Source: Ruminococcus albus AD2013 (GTDB taxonomy: Bacteria > Bacillota > Clostridia > Oscillospirales > Ruminococcaceae). Taken from it: a stretch of DNA of 64,000 nt. The DNA is taken from assembly GCF_000526775.1 (NCBI RefSeq), contig NZ_JAGS01000001.1, forward strand, positions 1,302,001 to 1,366,000. The letters are read 5' to 3'. The position numbers and the translations under genes are program-made. Below, in pieces: positions 8,306 to 17,367 of the stretch (within the stretch, counting starts at the first letter, position 1; every line of letters starts with the position of its first letter). The notes beneath the pieces were generated by a model, which saw nothing but the letters and a program-made list of their open reading frames with translations, made no database searches and was not told where the DNA came from.

Positions 8306-10465
8306 ATGGCAAAACGCAGGATAGATGCAATATTACAGGCAGTAAAGGCGGCATTAAAGAAAGACGATAAATATGTTCCGCTGAGTACATACCTCAGTGA
8401 GATAAACCGGGATCCGGAGAAAAATGTTTTCGGCTCGGAAGAAACACTTTATTATCTGGTGAACAGCATTATCAATTCACACAGTGACAAAGCACCGATA
8501 GAAATGATGAAAGATGCAGAGGATATCTACCGCACTGTACTTCCCCTCGGAAAAGCAACAGAAGATTTCAGGCTTGCAAATGCAGTATTTTTGAAGATAT
8601 TTGAAAAGGATGGCATTTATCATTCAGGAATGTTCACAAAAGAGCTGTATCTATGTTTCAGCGACAAGCAGATCTACATCGATACAATGTGCACCATCGC
8701 AGATATACCAGCAGCAGAAAAAAACATCTACTATATCAATACTTTCAGCTGCGAGCTCAGACAGTACCACAACAATGAGAAAAGCTTTGCCTCATCGCTT
8801 ATAAGCGGTGCTATCAAGATATGCAGCGCTCATGGCAAAGAGACCGAATGTGAAAAGCTTCTCAGCTATGCGCGAATGGCTTGCGGTATATACGATATCA
8901 GTGAAGAAAGGATTGCAAGGTCTGAGATGTTGCTGAAAAACAGCAAGGAAAACCTTGAGAACGCAAAGCACACTCTCGACCTTACAGAAGATCGTCTTGA
9001 CAGCTTCAAAAGTTTTGTTGAGCAAAATGAAAAGACCATCAAGGATCTCACACTAAGTGAAACTGAAAAGCTCACGAGAGAAGCTAAGAATGCTGAATTC
9101 AAATTAAGGAAAGCTTTTGATGCTTTTCTCAACGAAGAGCATGACAATATAGTATTTGAAAAGGATAAGCTGGTGAGAGAGGTCATCGAATCAGCGGACA
9201 GCAAGATAAGAGAGCTTAAAATGATAGCCGCAGGCATCAAGGACAGCACTTCCGCTGAACTCTTCCGCATAAACACGGAGGCTAACAAAGCTATTGACAG
9301 AGCCTCGTCGATGCTTAACAACGGCGAACTGAAAAGTATCATATCAGAGGTGAACAAGAGCAGCGATCTGGTGAACAGGATAATCCGCGTTGATGAGTTC
9401 AGCAAGAATTTCGATACCGAAAAAGCAGAAGCTGCAGCTGAAGCAGTAGCAGTCGCACCTGTTCAGGTGACGGCAGGAGTACGTCCCACCATAGTTCAGA
9501 TAAATGCCCAGAGATGTACCGAACCTGCGGATATGACTCCGAATTTCTTCTTTGACGAAACCTATCCATTCAAAGACAGATTTGAAAAGCTCATGAAGAA
9601 AAAGCAGGAGGATATCGAAACAAACAATGCTCTTTATCATGAGCATTTCGATGATATAATCACCGCTGTAATAGAAGACTCCAATCCATATATGATAGGT
9701 CCCTCGGGCTGCGGAAAGACCTTTCTTGTAGGACAGATAGCCAAGCTGCTGGGGCTGGAATATCTGGATATCGGCTACATAAACGAGGAATATGACCTGC
9801 TGGGATTCCAGACAGCGGACGGCGGATACAACTATCCTGCATTCTACCGAGCATACAAATACGGCGGTATAGTTTTCTGCGATGAATTCGATAACGGCAA
9901 TATCAGGGCAGCAGTAAAGCTAAACAGCTTTATGTCCAATTCCAAAAATGCAAGCTACTGCTTCCCTAACGGCGAGCGAGTAATGCGCCACCCGAATTTC
10001 CGTATCATAGCAGCAGGCAACACCGCTGGCGACGGTGCCGACAGAAATTACAGCACACGTGAGAAGATAGAGGAATCTCTCATGCAGAGATTCACTGCGA
10101 TTTACGTTGATTACGATAACAGGCTTGAAGAGAACATACTTCGTGATCATCCCCAGTGGTTTGAATTTGCTGCGATCTTCCGTAATGCAACAACTGCATG
10201 GAGCAAAGAAAATCAGACAGCAGCTCCGGGTATATTCACCACCCGTGATGCTACCAGCATAAAGAAGTACCTCGATCACCAGAGTTACGATGTCGAGGCG
10301 ATCGTCAGGTATGAATTCATTGAGACCAAGGACAACGAATATCTGGCATTCCTGCAGAGAGAAATGGCAAAATACTACAACGGCAATGAAAGAAAAAGCA
10401 GCGGGATATTCAGCGTATTCAACAAGATAGTTTTCGAAATACGAAACGGAGATACAAGAAGATGA
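8306..10465 (+). CDS. Coiled-coil MoxR/CobS-type AAA+ ATPase
   Basis: The start is the ATG at 8306 with GAGGAAAAG upstream; a TTG 42 bases earlier inside the previous gene has no site. 719 residues. The N-terminal half is helical, with a long coiled coil at about 200-370. A Pro/Ala-rich linker leads to the AAA+ domain: Walker A GPSGCGKT near 464, Walker B GGIVFCDEFD near 521, and a sensor-1-like IIAAGN near 567, followed by an Arg-containing LMQRFTAIYVDYDN segment. The motif spacing and EYDLLGFQTADG (between Walker A and B) are those of the MoxR/CobS clade, ATPases that remodel partner complexes together with von Willebrand factor A-type proteins. The next gene overlaps by ATGA and encodes a vWA-like partner. 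The enzyme is cytoplasmic. The AAA call is firm; the cellular role is unknown. Confidence 0.85.
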   Translation: MAKRRIDAILQAVKAALKKDDKYVPLSTYLSEINRDPEKNVFGSEETLYYLVNSIINSHSDKAPIEMMKDAEDIYRTVLPLGKATEDFRLANAVFLKIFEKDGIYHSGMFTKELYLCFSDKQIYIDTMCTIADIPAAEKNIYYINTFSCELRQYHNNEKSFASSLISGAIKICSAHGKETECEKLLSYARMACGIYDISEERIARSEMLLKNSKENLENAKHTLDLTEDRLDSFKSFVEQNEKTIKDLTLSETEKLTREAKNAEFKLRKAFDAFLNEEHDNIVFEKDKLVREVIESADSKIRELKMIAAGIKDSTSAELFRINTEANKAIDRASSMLNNGELKSIISEVNKSSDLVNRIIRVDEFSKNFDTEKAEAAAEAVAVAPVQVTAGVRPTIVQINAQRCTEPADMTPNFFFDETYPFKDRFEKLMKKKQEDIETNNALYHEHFDDIITAVIEDSNPYMIGPSGCGKTFLVGQIAKLLGLEYLDIGYINEEYDLLGFQTADGGYNYPAFYRAYKYGGIVFCDEFDNGNIRAAVKLNSFMSNSKNASYCFPNGERVMRHPNFRIIAAGNTAGDGADRNYSTREKIEESLMQRFTAIYVDYDNRLEENILRDHPQWFEFAAIFRNATTAWSKENQTAAPGIFTTRDATSIKKYLDHQSYDVEAIVRYEFIETKDNEYLAFLQREMAKYYNGNERKSSGIFSVFNKIVFEIRNGDTRR

Positions 10466-11352
10466 CAGAATTTATGAACCTCAAAGTATACCAATACAAA
10501 AAAATGACTGTATACAATGCGGCGTTCAACAGTCTGAGTGATATGCAGATGTATATACTCAGCAAACCTAAAGTAAACGACAAAATATTTCTCAAACAGC
10601 ACAGTCTCATCAGACGTCCGGATTTTCCCGAGGATACCTTTGATAATGCTGTAGATTATCTTATCGGCGGATATACGGGTAATTATGACATTACACTGGA
10701 AATGCTGAAGGAATTTGAAAAGACTATGCCGATAAGAACTTACAGACGCAGGCAGGAAAAGGCAATGGCAGGCTCTCACCCAAATATTCCCGCGTACGTG
10801 GCAGGTACTCCGAAGACAATGTACAGGCTCACAAGAGCAAGAGAGAAAAAATTCGTTACTATATGGTTCAATCTGGCATATTCAATTCACACCTTAGAGC
10901 AGGCAGTCACCAACCGCGGCGCGCTGACTCTCAGTCTGATAAAACTGCTTGAAGAATACGGCATAGGTGTTGACCTTAAAGTGTTCAGCTCATGCTACAG
11001 CAATGACGAGGTGTTCAACTCCGAGATAAGGCTGAAAAGCCCGTCGGAACCTATTAATATGAAAAAATGCTTCTACCCCATGTGCTCGGTAATGTTTTTA
11101 CGACGTGTCGTACTGAGGGTGATGGAGTCCATGTCATTCCACGAAAAGAACTGGTATCCCTATTATGGTCAGCCTCTTACGGAAGACCAGTTCCGTGCTA
11201 TCTTCAATATACCCGATACTGATATAGTCATTTCATCACCAGTTCAGATGGGTATATTTGGTCAGGATATAAATTGTGACAGTTATAATTTTTTTAAGAA
11301 GATAGATCTTGATAAGTATATCAAGCTTGCTAAGGTGAACAAGCCATGCTGA
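10462..11352 (+). CDS. DUF7192-like (vWA-like) protein, partner of the AAA ATPase
   Basis: 296 residues, starting within the ATGA that ends the ATPase gene. The segment GSHPNIPAYVAGTPKTMYRL (about 107-126) followed by a beta strand with FVTIWFNLAYS and the helix LSLIKLLEEYGIGVDLKVFSSC fits the DUF7192 family, vWA-like proteins that phages and bacteria often encode beside CobS/MoxR ATPases. I do not see an intact DxSxS metal-ion site; WFNLAYS sits where it would be. Translational coupling to the ATPase argues for a stoichiometric complex. The family assignment is from memory of the motif and is moderately sure. Confidence 0.6.
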   Translation: MTEFMNLKVYQYKKMTVYNAAFNSLSDMQMYILSKPKVNDKIFLKQHSLIRRPDFPEDTFDNAVDYLIGGYTGNYDITLEMLKEFEKTMPIRTYRRRQEKAMAGSHPNIPAYVAGTPKTMYRLTRAREKKFVTIWFNLAYSIHTLEQAVTNRGALTLSLIKLLEEYGIGVDLKVFSSCYSNDEVFNSEIRLKSPSEPINMKKCFYPMCSVMFLRRVVLRVMESMSFHEKNWYPYYGQPLTEDQFRAIFNIPDTDIVISSPVQMGIFGQDINCDSYNFFKKIDLDKYIKLAKVNKPC

Positions 11353-12047
11353 ACTTTAACAGAACATATACCGCCGATATGATGTCATTTGAGCTTCTGC
11401 CATCCTATGCCTTAGATGTTCAGCAGCGGATAGCAGATACATCAGAAATGATATTTAAACTTCAACAGGATCTTATGCCTGATAAGGCGATAAACATACT
11501 TACTCTCGCTTCGCAGCAGCTGCAAATAAACGGTCTCGCACGATACAAGGGATATGTGGGGGCTATAGGTTACGCAAGGCTCATCGACCAAGCTGAGAAA
11601 GCGGACAAAGAGGCTCAGAGAATATCTGAAAGCTTTCAGGAATTATACATCGGATTATGCAAAGAAAATATGCTGCTGGACACCATGAAAAAAGTGCTTG
11701 AGGGCTGTATAAATGAGATTCATTCAGCATCTGAGGCATTGAGCGAAAATATGAAGAACATATCCGATAACTCTGATTGGAAATACTATCAAATACTTGC
11801 AGATAAAAGGCTCAACGACCTTATTTTATCTAAAAATATAGCATCGCAAAGTATTTTTATGATATCCGGTATGTACACCCGCAACAGCGAAATGTCACAG
11901 CGGATAGAATCACTGAAGGTAAATACTCTGGTTCTGTGGAGAGCAGGTATCGAAGCACTAAGAAATACTCCCGACAAAGATAACATGGATAAGGTCTGTG
12001 GTATAGAAGATGTGATCTCCGCAGCCATTGCTAATATCATAAAATGA
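11346..12047 (+). CDS. TelA-like helical protein
   Basis: 233 residues, overlapping the previous gene by 7 bases. It is predicted almost wholly helical. The C-terminal half carries the signature of TelA/KlaA (toxic anion resistance) proteins: RLNDLILSKNIASQSIFMIS, then RIESLKVNTLVLWRAGIEAL, comparable with the family's RLxDLxLxRTIxxQxxPQIR and KIQSSxxNTIPLWK. It is shorter than usual TelA (about 350-400 residues) and lacks the N-terminal part. TelA proteins are linked to tellurite and envelope stress, but their biochemical action is unsettled. Here the neighbour set (MoxR ATPase and vWA-like protein) suggests a substrate or adaptor of that chaperone pair. A partial second copy lies at 39415-39879. 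Confidence 0.65.
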   Translation: MLNFNRTYTADMMSFELLPSYALDVQQRIADTSEMIFKLQQDLMPDKAINILTLASQQLQINGLARYKGYVGAIGYARLIDQAEKADKEAQRISESFQELYIGLCKENMLLDTMKKVLEGCINEIHSASEALSENMKNISDNSDWKYYQILADKRLNDLILSKNIASQSIFMISGMYTRNSEMSQRIESLKVNTLVLWRAGIEALRNTPDKDNMDKVCGIEDVISAAIANIIK

Positions 12048-12064
12048 CAAAATGTTATACTATC

Positions 12065-12096
12065 GCCCCGTTCCTGTATGATAATTGGAACGGGGC
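12065..12096 (+). terminator. Terminator of the MoxR/TelA-like operon
   Basis: Stem CCCCGTTCC/GGAACGGGG closes the four-gene operon 18 bases after its last stop codon. Confidence 0.7.
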
Positions 12097-12315
12097 AGTT
12101 ATTTATGTAATAGTGACAGTGGTTTAAATATGGTTGCATAATAGTGTGAAGAAACTCAAAAAAATAATAGCTTGAAATTGATAATACATTTGATCTTATT
12201 GATATTCTCGTTTGATTTTTTGTGTGACAAAAAAATCATGTTCTTAGAATTCAATTGAACACTTGTGATAATGCTATTCGGTATTATAAATAAAGATCAC
12301 GCACAAAAGAAACTA

Positions 12316-12356
12316 TCCCCCTGATCTTTAACATAATGCCATAGATCAGGGGGATA
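12316..12356 (-). terminator. Terminator of the cystatin-like repeat gene
   Basis: Stem ATCCCCCTGATCT/AGATCAGGGGGAT with a 14-base loop lies 28 bases past the stop of the minus-strand gene at 12385. Confidence 0.7.
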
Positions 12357-12384
12357 TTTACATTTTCACCTTATATCTTAAAAC

Positions 12385-13296
12385 TTAAAGGACTACAGGT
12401 TCTGTATTTATGATCTTGCAATTGCCGTCAAGATCTTCATAGACAGTTACAAGCGTAAGAGAAGGAATGGGATCGGGAACAACTATCTTGCTTTCACAGA
12501 GGATAAGATAATTCTTGCCCGCAACTATCTGATAGCCAAGATAAGCGATAGGCTCATAGTCTACACCGAAGACATCCTTTGTAGCCTTTTCAAAAGCATT
12601 TTTTACTTCAGGGTTGCTGTCAAGGTCTGTTGCACCGTCATTGGCAATAAATCCACCGGGAACAGGAGTGCCGATTATCTCCTTGATATCTGTGATAACA
12701 GCGTTGCCCTGAGTATCTTCGTAAACATAAACAAGCTTCATAGTTGGCTTAGGATCAAGTGTGACGGGAGTGACCCTGCAGAGTATGCAGTAATTCTTTC
12801 CTGCAACTATCTGAGTGCCAAGCAGAGCGATAGGCTCATATTTTGCACCAAGCATACCTGCCGTAGCCTTTTCCAGCGCTGCAAGTGCATCAGGATGCTT
12901 ATCGATGCTCGTATCACCAATAGTGATATTCCAGCCGCCGAGAACGGGAGCTTCATTTGCCGAGCAAGCGCAGTTTGCAGCGAATATAGGATAATCAGTA
13001 CCTAATACATCTCTTACACCTGTAATAGTTGCATTTCCGTTCAGATCTTCATAAACGATCACAATTTTAAGAGTTGTTGTAGGATCAAGCGTTGCAGGGG
13101 TAGCTTTACAGAGTATGGCGTAATTCTTTCCCGAAACTATCTGCGTTGCAAGAAGTGCTAAAGGTGTAAATTTTACCCCTACATATCCTGCCGAAGCCTT
13201 TTCAAATGCTGCAAGCGCATCGGGATGATTTTCAATGCTTGTATCTCCCTGAGTGATGACCCAGCCGCCTTTAAGTGTTGTGTTTTCAATGCTCAT
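12385..13296 (-). CDS. Protein of three tandem cystatin-like repeats
   Basis: 303 residues comprising three roughly 100-residue repeats that begin near residues 9, 119 and 213 (GGW, GGW, GGF). Each carries an HPDALAAxEKA-type helix (NPEVKNAFEKA in the third) and a loop QIVSG (52-56), QIVAG (162-166) or QIVAG (257-261) followed by KNY and xLC. Glycine near the N-terminus, one helix and QxVxG followed by a strand is the cystatin (I25) inhibitor layout. Each repeat ends in a VYEDxxGN strand. No signal peptide is seen, so the protein is probably cytoplasmic or exported by another route. It is preceded by GGAGGGTTT. Single- and multi-repeat relatives occur in gut Clostridia, annotated as hypothetical. 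Protease inhibition is a hypothesis from the motif; the fold could serve another role. Confidence 0.6.
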   Translation of the reverse strand: MSIENTTLKGGWVITQGDTSIENHPDALAAFEKASAGYVGVKFTPLALLATQIVSGKNYAILCKATPATLDPTTTLKIVIVYEDLNGNATITGVRDVLGTDYPIFAANCACSANEAPVLGGWNITIGDTSIDKHPDALAALEKATAGMLGAKYEPIALLGTQIVAGKNYCILCRVTPVTLDPKPTMKLVYVYEDTQGNAVITDIKEIIGTPVPGGFIANDGATDLDSNPEVKNAFEKATKDVFGVDYEPIAYLGYQIVAGKNYLILCESKIVVPDPIPSLTLVTVYEDLDGNCKIINTEPVVL

Positions 13297-13817
13297 GATA
13301 AACCCTCCAATATAGAAAATATATAATTTTGTAATATATAGTTTTAAAATTAAATGCTACGAATTATTTTAAAGATATTAATTTCACATCGATGTTATAT
13401 ATATTATACATTATCATCAATAAAAAGTCAATACTTTTTATGTAATTACTTCAAATAAATTTTTTAGTTAATTTATATACACAGTCGTAAAATTAGCTTT
13501 TTTCTAAGTTCTGTTAACAGTATATTCAGTAGTTCTTTCCTTTGCATGGATATACACCCATGGCACATCGATATCTGATAGTATCTGCTTGAAAGTATAT
13601 CCATAATCCCGTATCAGCAAGAACGTTTTTAATATTCGATCTGCCACAAACGCTTATTTATAGTATTATAGCATTTTGGCGAGGGTGGGGCAACCATGTT
13701 TCACGTATTAGTATACAAAAATTAAGTTTTATAATTGTATGCTTTTGTAATTGGAAAATATAATAATATATGTTATAATCAAATATTATATGATTATATT
13801 TTGAGGGGGCAATTATC
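13297..13817. other. AT-rich divergent intergenic region
   Basis: It separates the cystatin-like gene from the LRR gene and is very AT-rich. On the minus strand at about 13505-13650 an open frame reads ILKTFLLIRDYGYTFKQIL without a start or ribosome site and could be a gene fragment; I cannot name it. A TATAAT-rich stretch at 13757-13800 probably holds the LRR gene promoter. Confidence 0.35.
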
Positions 13818-16800
13818 ATGAATAAACGTTTATTAAGCGGACTGGCTGCATTGGCTGTTGTCTTTTCGGGTGCGGGGATGCTGCCTGCGGGGACTTTTGA
13901 GGGCTTTTCTCTAAGGGCGAATGCAGAAATATTTGGTAAATATGCAGATTTCACTTATACAATACTTGATGACGGTAGTATCGAGCTTATCCAGTACTAC
14001 GGCACTGCCGAAAAAGTTACTGTTCCTTCCGTAATCGACGGAAAAGCTGTTACAAGCATAGGTGCGCATACTTTCTATCAGTGCCCGAAACTTAAAAGCG
14101 TAACTATCTCTGCTGGCGTGAAGCGTATCGACACTTACGCTTTTCTTGAAAGCAGCGGCGTTGAAAGTGTAACTATCCCGAACACCGTTGAAACTATAAG
14201 TGACAATGCTTTCTTAAACTGCACAGGCCTTAAAAGCATTACCATTCCGAACAGCGTGACGCACTTCGGTAACAATGCTTTTGACGGCTGTACTAGCCTT
14301 GAAACCGTGATTTTCGCGGACGGTTTGACTCAGATCGGCGAATATGCTTTTTACCAATGCAGAAGCCTTGTAAACGTCACTATTCCGGATAGTATCACAA
14401 ATATCGGTATAAGAGCTTTTTCAGACTGTTCAAGCCTTACGGACATTACTATATCTGACAGCGTAACAACCATCAACAATAGAGTATTCGAGGGCTGCAA
14501 GGCTCTTACAAGCGTAAAGCTCCCGGATAATCTTATAAGCATAGACGAGTACGCTTTTAAAGACTGTTCAAGTCTTAAAGACGTTACTATCCCGGACAGT
14601 GTTACAAGTATCGGAAATTACGCTTTCAGCGGCTGCACAAACCTTAAAGACGTTACTATCCCTAACAGCGTTACAAAAATCGGCGATGATGCTTTCCGCG
14701 GCTGCGAAAGCTTGGAAGACATTACTGTGCCGGACAGCGTAACGAGCATTGGCAGCTGTGCTTTTGAATATTGTTCCAAAATTAAAAGCTTTACAGTTCC
14801 TGACAGCGTTACAAGCTTTGGCAATGCTGTTTTTTACGGCTGCACAAGCCTTACAGACGTAAAACTCCCTGACGGCTTGACAAAACTTGGCAATTATATG
14901 TTTGGCCGCTGCGAAAGCCTTGAAAGCTATACTATACCTGATAGCATTACAAGCATTGGTAAAGGTGCTTTTGAAGAATGCACTAACCTTGCAAGTATTA
15001 CTATACCTGATACTGTTACAAGCATCGGCGAAAGTGCTTTTGAAGGCTGTATAATACTAACAGACGTAAAACTGCCGAACAGTATTACAAGTATCAGCAG
15101 TGATGAGTTCTACGGCTGCACAAGCCTTACAGACATTACTATCCCTGAGAGCGTTACAGAAATCGGGTCTTCGGCTTTCGAAAAATGCACAAGTCTTATA
15201 AGTGTTTCTGTTCCAGACAGCGTTACGACCATTGGCAAAAATGCTTTTGGATATTATCGTGGTGATGATTACTATCATAATTATAAATATAAAAAGGTTG
15301 ACGACTTTACAATAATCGGAAGCACCGACACTGCCGCCGAAACCTACGCCAATGAAAACGGCTTTAAATTCATCTCTTTTGAATCGCTCAAACCGATAGA
15401 CGAAGGTACCTGCGGCAAAAACCTCACATGGAGTCTAACACGCGACGGTACGCTTTACATAAGCGGCATGGGTGATATGACGGATTACGCGACCCGCAAT
15501 GCTCCGTGGTATTATAAATACTATAAGGATATAAAGGAAGTTGTTATTGGTGACGGCGTTACGCGCATCGGCAAATGTGCTTTCACAGGCTGTGTAAATC
15601 TTACAGACGTAAAGCTCCTGGGCAGCATAAAGTTCATCAGCGAAATGGCTTTTGCCGGCTGTAATAATCTCGAAAGCATAGCTATACCGGACAGTGTTTT
15701 AAGCATTGACGACTATGCTTTTGCATCCTGCACAAGCCTTACGGACATAAAGTTCCCCGACAGCGTTGAATACATCGGCGGCAACGCTTTCGAGTCCTGC
15801 ACAAGCCTTAAAAGCATAGTTATTCCGAACTCCGTTACGCTCATAGGCGATCATGCTTTCAACCTGTGCGAGAGCCTTAAATACATAACTGTACCTGCAA
15901 GCGTTAAGAAAATCGGCGAAAAAGCTTTCGGATATCATTATATTGCTGATATGGATACAGGTAACGACTTTAAATATGACAACATAAGTTTCTACGTCGG
16001 AAAAAACACCGCCGCCGAAAAATACGCCAAAGACAACGACTTTGAGTTTATCGCACACGGAAATATCGTTGAAAGCGGCTATTGCGGTGTATACAGCGAA
16101 AACAAAGGTGAAAACATAACATGGACACTTGACAGTGAGGGAACTCTCATTATCTGGGGTAAGGGAACTATGGCTGATTATAGGTCTGAAGAGACCCCGT
16201 GGTTCGATAGCTGTGACGACATTAAAAAAGTTGTTGTTTCGGGTGGCGTTAAGAACATCGGCAATCATGCTTTCTACAAATGTAACAAACTTGCGGAAGT
16301 AAAGCTTTCGGACAGTGTTAAGACAATCGGCTCCTATGCCTTCTGTTTCTGCTACGATCTTGAAAGCATATATATCCCGCATAGCATGGATACGATCTCC
16401 ACTTATGCTTTCCAGGACTGCATAAAGCTTAAAGAAATAAACGTTCCTGACAGGGTTAATTTCATTGGCAGAAATGCTTTCTACGGCTGCACAAGCTTAA
16501 CAAGCATAACCATTCCAAATGCTGTTGAAACCATATGGGAGTATACGTTTTACAAGTGTACGAATCTTTCAAGCGTAACTATATCAAACAGTGTCACTTC
16601 AATTTGCAGAAACGCTTTCGACAATTGTCCGAAGCTTAAAAGCATAACTGTACCTGACAGCGTTAAGACAATTGCAATCAATGCTTTTGGGTATTATATA
16701 GATAAATCCTATTTTACCGAAAAAGTTGAAGACTTTACAATAAAGGGAGGCAAAGGCAGCGCCGCCGAAGAGTACGCGCTTGACAACGGTTTTAAGTTCA

Positions 16801-17087
16801 TAGCCTTTGACGGAGATGCAAACAGATATCCAGTTGTCAGTTCCGAGGTTCGTGGCAGACAGTTCAGGTTTAAATGGACTGCTGTAGCGGGCGCGGAAAA
16901 GTATGGTATAGCTGTATACCAGGCGGGCAAATGGCGTGTAAAGGTCCAGGTTGACGGAAATGTTACAAGCTACACATCGCCCAAGGTAGAAACAGGCATT
17001 TATAAAGTGGTAATCTGCGCTAAGGTAAACGGCAAATGGGATACAGGCTGCATTAACCAAAGAGCTTTCACTGTTAAGATAGCATGA
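13818..17087 (+). CDS. Secreted BspA-type leucine-rich-repeat protein with CBM37/Fn3-like C-terminus
   Basis: 1089 residues, with GAGGGGGC before the ATG. A signal peptide spans about 1-36. LRR_5 repeats of about 23 residues follow in three blocks, with the unit (A/S)FxxCxxLxxVTIPDSVTxIG repeated more than 25 times. They are separated by caps (residues about 475-535 and 715-775) that contain CGxxLTWSLTRDGTLYISGxG-type sequence. The C-terminal 85 residues (YGIAVYQAGKWRVKVQ, ICAKVNGKWDTG) are the same module found at the end of the GH9 and GH10 enzymes here, which in R. albus binds polysaccharides and the cell surface. The protein is therefore probably displayed on the surface and may mediate adhesion or ligand binding. 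The tandem DNA repeats make recombination likely. Terminator at 17113-17158. Confidence 0.85.
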   Translation: MNKRLLSGLAALAVVFSGAGMLPAGTFEGFSLRANAEIFGKYADFTYTILDDGSIELIQYYGTAEKVTVPSVIDGKAVTSIGAHTFYQCPKLKSVTISAGVKRIDTYAFLESSGVESVTIPNTVETISDNAFLNCTGLKSITIPNSVTHFGNNAFDGCTSLETVIFADGLTQIGEYAFYQCRSLVNVTIPDSITNIGIRAFSDCSSLTDITISDSVTTINNRVFEGCKALTSVKLPDNLISIDEYAFKDCSSLKDVTIPDSVTSIGNYAFSGCTNLKDVTIPNSVTKIGDDAFRGCESLEDITVPDSVTSIGSCAFEYCSKIKSFTVPDSVTSFGNAVFYGCTSLTDVKLPDGLTKLGNYMFGRCESLESYTIPDSITSIGKGAFEECTNLASITIPDTVTSIGESAFEGCIILTDVKLPNSITSISSDEFYGCTSLTDITIPESVTEIGSSAFEKCTSLISVSVPDSVTTIGKNAFGYYRGDDYYHNYKYKKVDDFTIIGSTDTAAETYANENGFKFISFESLKPIDEGTCGKNLTWSLTRDGTLYISGMGDMTDYATRNAPWYYKYYKDIKEVVIGDGVTRIGKCAFTGCVNLTDVKLLGSIKFISEMAFAGCNNLESIAIPDSVLSIDDYAFASCTSLTDIKFPDSVEYIGGNAFESCTSLKSIVIPNSVTLIGDHAFNLCESLKYITVPASVKKIGEKAFGYHYIADMDTGNDFKYDNISFYVGKNTAAEKYAKDNDFEFIAHGNIVESGYCGVYSENKGENITWTLDSEGTLIIWGKGTMADYRSEETPWFDSCDDIKKVVVSGGVKNIGNHAFYKCNKLAEVKLSDSVKTIGSYAFCFCYDLESIYIPHSMDTISTYAFQDCIKLKEINVPDRVNFIGRNAFYGCTSLTSITIPNAVETIWEYTFYKCTNLSSVTISNSVTSICRNAFDNCPKLKSITVPDSVKTIAINAFGYYIDKSYFTEKVEDFTIKGGKGSAAEEYALDNGFKFIAFDGDANRYPVVSSEVRGRQFRFKWTAVAGAEKYGIAVYQAGKWRVKVQVDGNVTSYTSPKVETGIYKVVICAKVNGKWDTGCINQRAFTVKIA

Positions 17088-17112
17088 GTCCCGATATCGA
17101 AAGAATATATGA

Positions 17113-17158
17113 AAAAAACATACGGCAGAACGTGTAAAAGCGTTCTGCCGCTGTTTTT
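17113..17158 (+). terminator. Terminator of the LRR gene
   Basis: Stem CGGCAGAACG/CGTTCTGCCG with an 8-base loop and a following GCTGTTTTT tract. Confidence 0.75.
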
Positions 17159-17313
17159 GCACAATTCAAAAATTTAATGCTTAGCAATTGAAAAATCATG
17201 TGATCGGTTTTTCATATCATTAAGGCTTTACACCAGCATAATCAAGACTGCGAACAATGGTCATGCCGACCGGTATCAAGGTCTATCATACCGCCCCAAA
17301 GAATTTCAAGTTC

Positions 17314-17352
17314 CTATATTACACCAATTTATTTGGGGTGTCAGCGGGATAA
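17314..17352. repeat. Half of a MITE-like element
   Basis: The sequence TACACCAATT, TATTTGGGGTGTCAGCGGGATAACC closely resembles the right end of the element at 46840-47016 (TACACCAATTAATTTGGTGTG, TTAGCGAGATAACC). The left end is degenerate or lost (possibly 17280-17300). Confidence 0.45.
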
Positions 17353-17367
17353 CCGTAAAAAAATAGT

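Noticed and set aside
13818..17087. CRISPR-like or satellite array
   Set aside because: The regular repeats of about 69 bases lie in frame within a coding sequence and encode leucine-rich repeats; spacers and units do not behave like a CRISPR.
15699..17162. Several minus-strand frames opposite the LRR gene (up to 227 residues)
   Set aside because: They mirror the periodic LRR repeats and have no starts or ribosome sites of their own.
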